Below are positions 25,058-32,960 of a stretch of 64,000 bases of DNA, piece after piece. Origin of the DNA: CBDFGT01 sp965247225 (GTDB lineage: Bacteria > Pseudomonadota > Alphaproteobacteria > Rhizobiales > Rhizobiaceae); assembly GCA_965247225.1 (NCBI GenBank), contig CBDFGT010000004.1, positions 1 through 64,000 on the forward strand, given 5' to 3'. Under the pieces are notes generated by a model. That model searched no databases, was not told where the DNA came from, and saw only the letters and a list, made by a program, of their open reading frames with translations. Position numbers and translations under genes: made by a program. How positions within the stretch are numbered: the first letter of the stretch is position 1; each line of letters begins with the position of its first letter.

Positions 25058-25942
25058 TCACAGTCCGAAACGGCCCCAGAGCGCCTTTTCCTCCGCCATG
25101 TCCGCAAGCCCCGCCACGGCAGAGGCTCCGATATCGGCCCCCATGCCGGCCATAGCGCTGCCGGAGAGCGCAATGCCGGGCTGGCGGCGACCGAAGAGGC
25201 CGCGCGCGGGCGAAACCAGCTCCAGCCGTGCCTTGTCGCCATAGCGCTTCGTGACGGTTTCGCGCATATCGCCCAGACCATCGACCAGACCCAGTTCGAG
25301 CCCGCGGCTTCCTGTCCAGAACAGGCCGGAAAACAGGCTCCCGTCGTCTTTCAGCCTGGCGCCGCGACGTTCTTTGACCATATCAATGAAGACTTTATGG
25401 ATTTCGAGCTGCAGGCTTTTGAGATAGTCAATATCGGCTTCCTTTTCCGGCTGGAAAGGATCGAGGATCGCCTTGTTGGAACCTGCCGTATAGACGCGGC
25501 GCTCGACACCGATTTTCTTCAACAGTTCGGGAAAGCCGAAACCGCCGGACACAACGCCGATGGAGCCGACAATGGAGGTGGGATCCGCGATGATCTCGTC
25601 GCCGGCCAGCGCCAGCATATAGCCGCCGGACGCTGCAACATCCTCGACGAAGACCAGAACCGTCTTGTTTTTTTCCGCGGCCAGCTGGCGGATGCGGGCA
25701 AAGATCATCCGCGACTGCACAGGCGAGCCGCCCGGCGAATTGATCGACAGGACAACGGCGGGCGAGCCCTTCATGCCGAAGGCCTTTTCCAGGGATGAGG
25801 CGACATTGGACAGATTGAGCGCCGGGCGAAACTGGCTGCCGCCGGACATGATGGCACCGTGCAGCCTGACCACAGGGATGGTGATGCCTTCCTTGCGGAA
25901 ACGTTCTGGCACATAGCGGCGGAAAAAATCTCTCATCATCAT
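25058..25942 (-). CDS. Signal peptide peptidase SppA-like S49 serine protease
   Basis: 294-aa short-form S49 peptidase. LSINSPGGSPVQS (about residues 64-76) is the conserved glycine loop. VEDVAASGGYMLALAGD carries the nucleophile Ser (about residue 103). RRVYTAGSNKAILDPF holds the conserved Lys general base (about 155). There is no obvious long membrane anchor at the N-terminus, so it resembles SohB/short SppA forms that trim signal peptides or membrane proteins. Three consecutive ATG codons (25942, 25939, 25936) follow AGGA. Confidence 0.9.
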   Translation of the reverse strand: MMMRDFFRRYVPERFRKEGITIPVVRLHGAIMSGGSQFRPALNLSNVASSLEKAFGMKGSPAVVLSINSPGGSPVQSRMIFARIRQLAAEKNKTVLVFVEDVAASGGYMLALAGDEIIADPTSIVGSIGVVSGGFGFPELLKKIGVERRVYTAGSNKAILDPFQPEKEADIDYLKSLQLEIHKVFIDMVKERRGARLKDDGSLFSGLFWTGSRGLELGLVDGLGDMRETVTKRYGDKARLELVSPARGLFGRRQPGIALSGSAMAGMGADIGASAVAGLADMAEEKALWGRFGL

Positions 25943-26024
25943 CCTGTCCTGTTGTCACGGGTTCTGACGGGAGATGTAAGGATGCAGGGACAAAGTGCAA
26001 TGGGCGAGGCGGAAATGGGGGGCG

Positions 26025-26576
26025 TCAGGAGATTTCAAAAACACCCTGCACATCGCCATCCCTGCTGATGGCATAAAGGATCTGATCTTCGCCAAAGCGG
26101 GTCAGCATTTTTTCCGGCTGCATGCCAACACGCTCCAGCAATCGTCGGGAGGCAAGATTTTTCACCTGTGTTTCAGAAACAAGGCGAGAATAGCCCAATG
26201 CCGAGAATGCAGAGTTGATGACCGCCTGCACCGCCTCAAAGGCAATGCCGCGCCCCCAGACCTCTTTTGAAAATTCGTAAGCGAGCTCGTCATCCTGCCC
26301 GTCGTGATGCGGACCGACATGAACAAGCCCGATACAGGCGCGGACAGGATTTTCATGAAGACAAACAACCCAATACTTTCCCCCTGCCCTGCCTGACACG
26401 ATCCCATCTGCCCTCACCCTGGCGCGATCCGCGCTCAACGGACCACCAAGAAAACGGCGGACATCAGCATCGGTTGACAATGCCATAATGGCGCGTGCGT
26501 CGGCTTCCTGCGAGGCAGATAACCAGCACCGCTGCGTCTCCAGATTAAAACCTTTTGACACTTTTTGCATGCGCAT
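26025..26576 (-). CDS. GNAT-family N-acetyltransferase
   Basis: 183-aa acetyltransferase of the RimJ/RimL-like group (Acetyltransf_3 pattern). LETQRCWLSASQEADARAIMALSTDADVRRFLGG is the typical N-terminal half. LAYEFSKEVWGRGIAFEAVQAV (about 97-118) is the acetyl-CoA motif A with the R/GxGxA-type loop. ETQVKNLASRRLLERVGM is motif B. Acceptor unknown. It is followed downstream by sppA in the same orientation and preceded by a TA pair. Confidence 0.85.
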   Translation of the reverse strand: MRMQKVSKGFNLETQRCWLSASQEADARAIMALSTDADVRRFLGGPLSADRARVRADGIVSGRAGGKYWVVCLHENPVRACIGLVHVGPHHDGQDDELAYEFSKEVWGRGIAFEAVQAVINSAFSALGYSRLVSETQVKNLASRRLLERVGMQPEKMLTRFGEDQILYAISRDGDVQGVFEIS

Positions 26577-26599
26577 ATCTTTCAGGTTGAGAAACGGCT

Positions 26600-26893
26600 C
26601 TACAGTTGCAGAGGCCAGCGTCGGGAGGTGTGCATGACGGTAATAATATCAATCGATGAGCGCGTTACCCGGTAAGGAATGATATAGGGAACATCCGCAA
26701 AAACCAGCTCGCGCGTATTTTTGATACGCCCGACGCGCCCCATCGCAGGGTGCACAGACAACGTGTCAACGGCCGAAACAAGGCGGGAAATCACCCGTGC
26801 GGCGGCAACGGGGTCATCTTTTTCAATATACGCGGCAATGTCGTCGAGACGGCGCATGGCACGTTTTGTCCAGCGGATTTGTGGCTCATTCAT
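26600..26893 (-). CDS. ParE/RelE-superfamily toxin
   Basis: 97-aa toxin: IRWTKRAMRRLDDIAAYIEKDDPVAAARVISRLV is the N-terminal strand and two helices, and PAMGRVGRIKNTRELVFADVPYIIPYRV is the conserved strand core (RE.V....Y...Y). The start overlaps the antitoxin end by 4 bp. Target not deducible; the pattern fits RelE/ParE plasmid-stabilisation proteins. Confidence 0.88.
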   Translation of the reverse strand: MNEPQIRWTKRAMRRLDDIAAYIEKDDPVAAARVISRLVSAVDTLSVHPAMGRVGRIKNTRELVFADVPYIIPYRVTRSSIDIITVMHTSRRWPLQL

Positions 26894-27135
26894 GATGGAC
26901 GGGCAGGCTTGACATATTTGCTCACCACGCTGGCCAGTTCTTCCGCACTGGCAAACTCACCCCTGTCGGCTTCGGCCAGCCCTGCCTCGATTTCGGCAAG
27001 TTGCCATTCTTCCCGCGCGATAAAGTCCTCAATGGCCTGTGCAGCCATATAGGAGCGTGAACGGTCCAGCTTTTCCGCAAGCTGATCAAGTCTGTCGGCT
27101 GTGTCATCCGGGAGACGAACTGTAAATGCGGCCAT
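26890..27135 (-). CDS. Ribbon-helix-helix antitoxin (CopG/RelB-like)
   Basis: 81-aa antitoxin. MAAFTVRLPDDTADRLDQLAEKLDRSRSYMAAQAIEDFIAREE is a textbook RHH fold (residues 1-43). The acidic tail (EIEAGLAEADRGEFASAEEL) would cover the toxin. GGAGG-like AGGAGGA precedes ATG 27135. Upstream lie three GGTTC-type half sites. Confidence 0.88.
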   Translation of the reverse strand: MAAFTVRLPDDTADRLDQLAEKLDRSRSYMAAQAIEDFIAREEWQLAEIEAGLAEADRGEFASAEELASVVSKYVKPARPS

Positions 27136-27148
27136 GAGAAATCCTCCT

Positions 27149-27186
27149 CTGGTTCAGTATGATTGTTTATGAACCAGTCTGGTTCG
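27149..27186. promoter_or_regulatory. Operator with inverted CTGGTTCA sites plus a third half site
   Basis: CTGGTTCA (27149-27156) and its perfect complement TGAACCAG (27170-27177) are separated by 13 bp; a further CTGGTTCG follows at 27179-27186. All lie within 51 bp of the RHH antitoxin start. Expected for cooperative RHH binding; binding itself is inference. Confidence 0.6.
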
Positions 27187-27289
27187 TCAAGGGGCAGCTT
27201 GGCCAAGCAACACGTCGGACTATAGCCACACGAAAGAGCGGATGCTATGAAGCTCTGGCTGGAATGACACGAAAAGCTGATAAGCGAAA

Positions 27290-27823
27290 ATGACCATTTT
27301 ACAGACGCAGCGCCTGACGCTCATCCCCTGCACGCCTGATGACCGTGCGGATTTCATGGATCTTGAGCGTGATCCCGAGGTGATGCGTTTTCTGAATGGC
27401 GGTCACGCTGTCGACCATCAGCAACCCGATCCAAACGCAACATTCCTAATGCCCCGCGGGACAGAGCCCTATGTCTGGACCGCCCGGCGCAAAGAGAGCG
27501 GTGCCTTTGTAGGGTGGTTTTGCCTGTGGCCGGAGAATGAACATCTGGCCGAACTTGGCTATCGCCTGCGTCGGCGGGAATGGGGTCAGGGACTGGCCTG
27601 CGAAGGTGCCAGGGCTCTTGTCGCCTACGGATTTCAGACGTGTGGCTATGAGAAGATTGTAGCAACCACGATGGCGGTGAACCAGGCATCGCGCCGCGTG
27701 ATGGAAAAGACAGGCCTTGCCCATGCGCGTACGGAGTTTAACGAATGGGCAGACCCCATTCCCGGCAGCGAGGAAGGCGAAGTCTGGTACGAATTGACGT
27801 GCGCGGAGTGGAGAGGCAGGTGA
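27290..27823 (+). CDS. GNAT-family N-acetyltransferase
   Basis: 177-aa acetyltransferase: LQTQRLTLIPCTPDDRADFMDLERDPEVMRFL, then LAELGYRLRRREWGQGLACEGARALVAYGF (acetyl-CoA-binding motif A, about 87-116, with RxWGQGLA) and NQASRRVMEKTGL (motif B). Similar in type to the gene at 26025 but not close in sequence. Single plus-strand gene between two minus-strand TA pairs; acceptor unknown. Confidence 0.85.
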   Translation: MTILQTQRLTLIPCTPDDRADFMDLERDPEVMRFLNGGHAVDHQQPDPNATFLMPRGTEPYVWTARRKESGAFVGWFCLWPENEHLAELGYRLRRREWGQGLACEGARALVAYGFQTCGYEKIVATTMAVNQASRRVMEKTGLAHARTEFNEWADPIPGSEEGEVWYELTCAEWRGR

Positions 27824-27865
27824 ATCAGCCCCATGACACCGCAGGGTAAGGTCTATGTTTGGCAC

Positions 27866-28180
27866 TCACAGTTCCATTTTGCCACCGAAATCTTGCGGCC
27901 TTACATCCTGGGCACCGTGCAGCACCCGCAGGATCACCTCACGGTCATCACAGGATCGATAATAAATGCAGCGCTCCTTATAAGGGAAACCGCGTAGCCC
28001 ATCGAGAATGTCATCGCGCGGCGATCCTGTAAAATCCACTTCGGCGATCCAGGCAATTTTGGCAGTCAAGTCAGCCAAAAACGTGCGGGCGTAATGCGGG
28101 CTGGTCCTGGCGATGTAGCGTCGTATTGCCCGCAGATCTTCCATCGCAAGCGGAGCAAGGATCAACCGCTTCGTGGTCAC
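27866..28180 (-). CDS. ParE/RelE-superfamily toxin
   Basis: 104-aa toxin: RLILAPLAMEDLRAIRRYIARTSPHYARTFLADL (N-terminal strand and helix pair), GLRGFPYKERCIYYRSCDDREVILRVLHGAQD (core strands with the usual R.V.HG..D end). Lies 4 bp downstream of its antitoxin. Plasmid-stabilisation ParE-type pattern. Confidence 0.87.
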   Translation of the reverse strand: MTTKRLILAPLAMEDLRAIRRYIARTSPHYARTFLADLTAKIAWIAEVDFTGSPRDDILDGLRGFPYKERCIYYRSCDDREVILRVLHGAQDVRPQDFGGKMEL

Positions 28181-28184
28181 GGCC

Positions 28185-28436
28185 TTAACTTTCGTTCATC
28201 ACATCATCAAGAATTTCAGCACCAGACGCATAGGTCTTGCCTTTACCTGCCGCAATCTGGGCATCGGCGGCACTGATTTCCTGTCGAAGCGAGCTTATTT
28301 TCACTTCGTGATCTGCCAGCATGCGAATTCCCGCCCTGACCACTTCGGTTTCCGTGTCAAAGCGACCGCTTTGCACCAGATCGGCAAGAATACCATCATA
28401 GGGATTACCAAGAGAAAATGTTTTTGCGCGTGCCAT
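28185..28436 (-). CDS. ParD-like antitoxin
   Basis: 83-aa antitoxin of the ParD/CC2985 type: FSLGNPYDGILADLVQSGRFDTETEVVRAGIRMLADHE is the RHH region, SLRQEISAADAQIAAGKGKTYASGAEILDDVM the toxin-binding tail. ATG 28436 was chosen because GGAGA precedes it at 7 bases; ATG 28442 abuts the ribosome site. A palindrome lies just upstream. Confidence 0.87.
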   Translation of the reverse strand: MARAKTFSLGNPYDGILADLVQSGRFDTETEVVRAGIRMLADHEVKISSLRQEISAADAQIAAGKGKTYASGAEILDDVMNES

Positions 28437-28447
28437 GTGCATTCTCC

Positions 28448-28469
28448 TTTGCGCATTATTTTGCACAAA
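28448..28469. promoter_or_regulatory. Palindromic operator of the 28-kb parDE pair
   Basis: TTTGCGCA-N6-TGCACAAA, 8-bp arms with one mismatch, overlapping the antitoxin's ribosome-binding site region. Typical autoregulatory site. Confidence 0.55.
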
Positions 28470-28530
28470 ACCAATATTTTTCCAATGATTTTCTACATGC
28501 CGATGTCCAGACAGCGGTATCGCAAGCCCC

Positions 28531-29304
28531 TCACACCCGCCCGTACCCCCTCATGCCATTGTTGTAATCATCCACATCGGCGCGGAAGCGGTGGCTGTCC
28601 TGCTCATGCAGGATGAGGGGTGCGCGAAGGCTCAGGCGGGCCTTTGAGCCCTTGATGCCGGTGACGAGTATCCGCACGGCACTTTCACCGTCGCGCGGAT
28701 GGACGGGGGTGATTTCCAGCCCGCCGAAGCGTTTGCCGCAGGCAGCGATAATGTCGCCCAGCGATTGCGGCCTTGCAATCAGCGACAATTGTCCGGACGG
28801 TCTGGCAATGGCGCAGGCGGTTCTGATCCATATCCCAAACAGGTCTTGCGTCATCAGATGCGCCTCGGCCTTCAGGGCATAGGGCGTGGTGCGGTCGCCG
28901 GCATCATTGAAGGGCGGGTTCATGATCACATGATCATAGGCATCATCCGGGAGACCGGCGGCAAGACGGGCCTTGCCGGTGAGTGCCACATCGGCCTGAA
29001 GCACGGTGAGGCGCGGCGCGAAGGCTGCATTATGGGCAAGGGCGCAGGTTTGCCGGGCAAAGGCCACCATATCGGCAGAGCGTTCCACCAGGGTGACCTC
29101 TGCCAGCGGCAGACGCGCGGCAACCGCCAGGCCTGCCGCGCCCGCCCCGGCCCCGAGATCGGCCACGCGCACCGGCCTGTCTGCCGTGACAAGGCTTGCC
29201 AGCAGCATGGCATCCATGCCGGAACGATGGCCCCTGTTCCTGGGCTGGACCAGATGAAACCGCCCGAAATGAAAGGCGTCTATGGTAAACTCATCGGCGC
29301 TCAT
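28531..29304 (-). CDS. TrmN6/YfiC-like SAM-dependent methyltransferase
   Basis: 257-aa class I methyltransferase. VRVADLGAGAGAAGLAVAARLP (about 45-66) is the SAM-binding motif I. HVIMNPPFND (about 125-134) is the NPPF motif of N6-adenine methyltransferases. The N-terminal HLVQPRNRGHRSGMDAMLLAS segment matches tRNA1(Val) A37 methyltransferase (TrmN6) homologues. Specific substrate is inference from family. Followed by the DUF2007 gene only 12 bp upstream on the same strand. Confidence 0.88.
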   Translation of the reverse strand: MSADEFTIDAFHFGRFHLVQPRNRGHRSGMDAMLLASLVTADRPVRVADLGAGAGAAGLAVAARLPLAEVTLVERSADMVAFARQTCALAHNAAFAPRLTVLQADVALTGKARLAAGLPDDAYDHVIMNPPFNDAGDRTTPYALKAEAHLMTQDLFGIWIRTACAIARPSGQLSLIARPQSLGDIIAACGKRFGGLEITPVHPRDGESAVRILVTGIKGSKARLSLRAPLILHEQDSHRFRADVDDYNNGMRGYGRV

Positions 29305-29316
29305 GGCGTATCTGCA

Positions 29317-29544
29317 TCAATCCGGTGTTTTCAGTTCATGTTCCAGATCCACATCGATGACAATGCGGCGGGCAGCCTCAAATGCATCGCTGTCGACCAG
29401 GAAACGGCGCGGCAACATGCCCAGCGACCCGTCCAGAATGCTCATGGACTGGTCGGCAATCAGGTAGTGAATGCCTGCTTCCTTCATCAGGCTTTCCAGA
29501 AAGGACAGCAAAACGGGGTCATTCGTGCGCACCAGTTCGAGCAT
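29317..29544 (-). CDS. DUF2007 putative signal-transducing protein
   Basis: 75 aa, MLELVRTNDPVLLSFLESLMKEAGIHYLIADQSMSILDGSLGMLPRRFLVDSDAFEAARRIV. The DUF2007 ferredoxin-like fold covers almost the whole protein (VRTND..L......L...GI......D......G...P.R..V...D...A). GAGGAA precedes ATG 29544. Usually encoded next to the methyltransferase in this order; no mechanism known. Confidence 0.85.
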   Translation of the reverse strand: MLELVRTNDPVLLSFLESLMKEAGIHYLIADQSMSILDGSLGMLPRRFLVDSDAFEAARRIVIDVDLEHELKTPD

Positions 29545-29651
29545 TTGCCGTGTTTTCCTCTTAATTCCCGGGTTCGTGACAATTCGCCCCTTGCCGTCAC
29601 TGCCCCTCCTTTCTATTGTTAAGCCTTGAAGAACAACAGGAGTCAGGGTCA

Positions 29652-30668
29652 TTGGGTGTTGTGATACCGCTTGAAGACACTAAAAACAAACAGGCATCCG
29701 TGCAGCCGCTGGTGGATTTGACGAAGGCGGACATGGAACGTGTCAACAAGCTTATCCTGTCAAAGGCCGGTTCGGATGTACAGATGATTCCGGAAGTGGC
29801 CAATCATTTGATTTCGTCGGGCGGCAAGCGCTTGCGACCCATGCTGACACTCGCCTCTGCCGCCATGTTCGGCTACGAGGGTGATGGGCATGTCAGGCTG
29901 GCCACATCTGTCGAATTCATGCACACGGCAACGCTTTTGCATGATGATGTTGTGGACGAGAGTGACCTGCGGCGCGGCAAATCCACCGCCCGGATGATCT
30001 GGGGAAACCAGGCCTCGGTTCTGGTGGGCGATTTCCTGCTCGGTCAGGCTTTCCGCATGATGGTGGATGTCGGTTCGCTGGAGGCGCTGGATGTGCTGGC
30101 GACGGCTGCCTCGGTGATTGCCGAGGGGGAAGTGCTGCAGCTTTCCGTTGCCAAGAACATGGAAACGACCGAGGATGATTATCTCTCGGTGATCCGCGCC
30201 AAGACGGCAGCGCTGTTTGCTGCGGCCGCAGAAGTGGGGCCCATTGTTGCCAAAACCGACCGTTCCAGCCGCAATGCCCTGAAATCCTATGGTATGAACC
30301 TGGGGCTGGCTTTCCAGCTGGTGGATGATGCGCTGGATTATGGCGGGCGGGCGCAGGATCTGGGCAAGAATGTCGGCGATGATTTCCGCGAGGGCAAGAT
30401 CACCCTGCCGGTGATCCTTTCCTATCGCCGCGGCACGGCCGACGAACGGCAATTCTGGAAACAGGCCATCGAGGGCGGGGATACGAGTGACGCCAACCTG
30501 CAAAAGGCCATGGGCCTGATTACCAAATATGGCGGGCTGACCGACACGATCCTGCGGGCACAGCACTATGGCATGATTGCCCGTGATGCACTGGCGCCCC
30601 TGAAGGAAACGCCTTACAAGCACGCCCTTCTGGAAGTGATCGATTTTTGTATCGAGCGGGTGAATTAG
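29652..30668 (+). CDS. Polyprenyl (octa/decaprenyl) diphosphate synthase
   Basis: Trans-prenyltransferase that extends farnesyl diphosphate with IPP to build the quinone side chain, which feeds UbiA. 338 aa. GGKRLRPML (about residue 55), LLHDDVVDESDLRRGKSTAR (first Asp-rich DDxxD, about 95-114) and FQLVDDALDYGG (second, about 215-226). TTG 29652 is taken as the start (MGVVIPLEDTKNKQ) because AGGAG lies 9 bases upstream; the frame also opens at TTG 29616. Chain length (C40 or C50) is not readable here. It is followed by a hairpin terminator. Confidence 0.93.
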   Translation: MGVVIPLEDTKNKQASVQPLVDLTKADMERVNKLILSKAGSDVQMIPEVANHLISSGGKRLRPMLTLASAAMFGYEGDGHVRLATSVEFMHTATLLHDDVVDESDLRRGKSTARMIWGNQASVLVGDFLLGQAFRMMVDVGSLEALDVLATAASVIAEGEVLQLSVAKNMETTEDDYLSVIRAKTAALFAAAAEVGPIVAKTDRSSRNALKSYGMNLGLAFQLVDDALDYGGRAQDLGKNVGDDFREGKITLPVILSYRRGTADERQFWKQAIEGGDTSDANLQKAMGLITKYGGLTDTILRAQHYGMIARDALAPLKETPYKHALLEVIDFCIERVN

Positions 30669-30701
30669 AGCGCGTCCGCAAAATCTTGCGGGCCTGCTTC
30701 A

Positions 30702-30747
30702 AAAAAGCCATTCTCCTTGCGGATCACAAAAAGGAGAATCGCTTTTT
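30702..30747. terminator. Long-stem hairpin, probable terminator
   Basis: 17-bp arms (AAAAAGCCATTCTCCTT, 30702-30718, and its complement at 30731-30747) with one mismatch and a 12-base loop; the 3' arm ends in TTTTT. It stands 33 bp after the polyprenyl synthase stop and is AT-tailed on both strands, so it could work in both directions. Confidence 0.7.
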
Positions 30748-30909
30748 GGCCGGAAACATGCGCATATCCGCCGCGCGTGATTTGCATTCTGGCGTGATTT
30801 GCATTTTTGCAAGTGCGCTGTGGCCCGCAAAGGCGACAGGAAATGAAAGACTGATTGCGCACAGCGCATTTCCGGCAGTAACCGGAATTATGGTTTGAAA
30901 GGCTCTTTT

Positions 30910-32955
30910 ATGCGGCATGGATTTGCAATTCGTTTTCTGTACGGTGTGACGATCGCCGCTGTCATGGCCTTCGGCATGGGTTTTGCCGCCCATGCAGAAG
31001 ACAAGGCAGACACGGTCAGTGCCACACCGCAAGTGCCTTTCGATCCTGCCTCTGTCACCACTTTTTCCGGTGCCTATCTGGCAGCCAATTCGGCAGAGGT
31101 TCAGCGTGACGGTGACATGGCCATCGCACTCTACAAAAAGGCGCTGGCGCTGGAGCCTGACAACATCGACATCAAGGAAAAGCTGATGCTGGCGCTGCTG
31201 ATCAACGGCAAGCTGGATGAGGGTGCGGTTCTGGCGGAAGAGCTGAAAGAGGACCAGGCTGTTGCACGGATCACCACCATCGCGCGCGGTGTCCACGCCA
31301 TTTCCAAGGGTGCATATGACAAGGTGGAGCCCGCCCTGAAATATGAAGGCCCGAATGATCTGGACCGGATGATGAACGGACTGCTGACAGCATGGGCGCA
31401 ATATGGTGCCGGTGATGCCAAAAAGGCCCTGGCCACCATCAACGGCCTGAACGGACCGGACTGGTTTGCGATTTTCAAGAATTACCATGGCGGTCTCATT
31501 GCGCAGGCTTCCGGTGATACGGAACTGGCGCGCAAGATGCTGTCGGAAGCCGTGACGGACCGTGACGGCGGTGCCACCGCACAGGATACCTATACACGGG
31601 CAGTGCTGGCCCTGGCATCGCTGGAACTGAAGGCCGGCAACACGAAAAAGGCACTCGATATTGTTGCTGCCGGTCTGGAGGCCGCACCCGGATATGCGCC
31701 GTTTCAGGCCATGCAGGCGATGATCGGGAGGGGTGAAGCCGCGCCGCAGGTCACCACCGCCAGGGAAGGGGCCGCAGCCGTTTTGTTTTCGGTCGGTGCT
31801 GCGCTGAACCAGACGGTGACGGATGCCAATAATGGCGGCGGGAACGACATTGTGTCCTTTTATTTGCAGACAGCCCATGCGCTGGACCCGAAAAGCGCCG
31901 ATACGCTGATATTGCTGGGCGGTATCGCGGAGGCGGCCAAAAAAAGTGACAAGGCTATTGAATATTACAGCCAGGTGCCGAAATCCTCACCCATGCGCCG
32001 GGTATCGGAACTGCAACTTGGGCTGGTGCTGGCGGACAGCGGCAAGACGGACGAAGCCCGCAAACACCTGAAATCCCTGATTGATGCCGACCCGAAAGAC
32101 ATGCGCAGCTATCTGGCCTATGGCAGTGTTCTTTCCGCAACCAAGGATTTTGCAGCCGCAGCAGAAAATTACGAACGCGCCATAAGGGAAATGGGATCTG
32201 TGGCAAACCGTGCACACTGGTCGATCTACTACCAGTTGGGCATAGCCTATGAGCGCCTCAAACAATGGGACAAGGCCGAGCCGAACTTCAAGAAGGCACT
32301 GGAGCTCAATCCTGACCAGCCGCAGGTTCTCAACTATCTGGGCTATTCGTGGATCGACATGAACATTCATCTGGATGAAGGCATGAACATGATCCGCAAG
32401 GCCGTGGATCTGCGCCCGGATGACGGCTACATCGTCGATTCGCTCGGCTGGGCCTATTACCGGCTGGGGAAATATGAGGAAGCCGTAGAGCAACTGGAAC
32501 GGGCTGTGGAACTGATGGAAAGCGATGCGACCATCAACGACCACCTCGGTGATGCCTACTGGCGGGTTGGCCGCAAGCTGGAGGCCGGTTTCCAGTGGAA
32601 ACGGGCTCTTCTGGCAAAGCCGGAAGAGGCCGAGGTGAAGAAGATCGAGGACAAGATTGCCAATGGTCTGCCCGACCTGACCGATGCTGAAAAGGCAAAG
32701 GCCGCACCGGTGATCAAGAGCGAGGTGCCAAAGGCCCGGACAGACGTTGCGCAGGCAGATGTTGCACAGGTTCAGGATGCCGGTGCCGCAACCTCCGTGA
32801 AATCCCACACCGTGGTCAAGGGTGACAGCCTCTGGAATATTGCCAGGGATCTTCTGGGCAACGGCATGATGTTTCACTCCATTCTGGGGGTTAATCCGGA
32901 GCTGAAGAAAAATCCGGATCTGCTGCAACCCGGCCAGTCGATCATCCTGCCATAA
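30910..32955 (+). CDS. Exported TPR protein with C-terminal LysM domain
   Basis: 681 aa. A signal peptide spans residues 1-30 (ending FAAHAED). A long TPR superhelix follows; clear repeats include GDMAIALYKKALALEPDN (about 60-77), WDKAEPNFKKALELNPDQP (about 455-473) and YEEAVEQLERAVELMESD (about 522-539), with the strongest cluster at 400-580. A linker rich in Ala, Val and Lys comes next, then a LysM peptidoglycan-binding domain HTVVKGDSLWNIARDLLG (about 635-652) ending GQSIILP. Likely periplasmic scaffold tied to peptidoglycan. GAAAGG lies before ATG 30910. ispE follows 6 bp downstream, so they are likely cotranscribed. Confidence 0.88.
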   Translation: MRHGFAIRFLYGVTIAAVMAFGMGFAAHAEDKADTVSATPQVPFDPASVTTFSGAYLAANSAEVQRDGDMAIALYKKALALEPDNIDIKEKLMLALLINGKLDEGAVLAEELKEDQAVARITTIARGVHAISKGAYDKVEPALKYEGPNDLDRMMNGLLTAWAQYGAGDAKKALATINGLNGPDWFAIFKNYHGGLIAQASGDTELARKMLSEAVTDRDGGATAQDTYTRAVLALASLELKAGNTKKALDIVAAGLEAAPGYAPFQAMQAMIGRGEAAPQVTTAREGAAAVLFSVGAALNQTVTDANNGGGNDIVSFYLQTAHALDPKSADTLILLGGIAEAAKKSDKAIEYYSQVPKSSPMRRVSELQLGLVLADSGKTDEARKHLKSLIDADPKDMRSYLAYGSVLSATKDFAAAAENYERAIREMGSVANRAHWSIYYQLGIAYERLKQWDKAEPNFKKALELNPDQPQVLNYLGYSWIDMNIHLDEGMNMIRKAVDLRPDDGYIVDSLGWAYYRLGKYEEAVEQLERAVELMESDATINDHLGDAYWRVGRKLEAGFQWKRALLAKPEEAEVKKIEDKIANGLPDLTDAEKAKAAPVIKSEVPKARTDVAQADVAQVQDAGAATSVKSHTVVKGDSLWNIARDLLGNGMMFHSILGVNPELKKNPDLLQPGQSIILP

Positions 32956-32960
32956 TCGGG

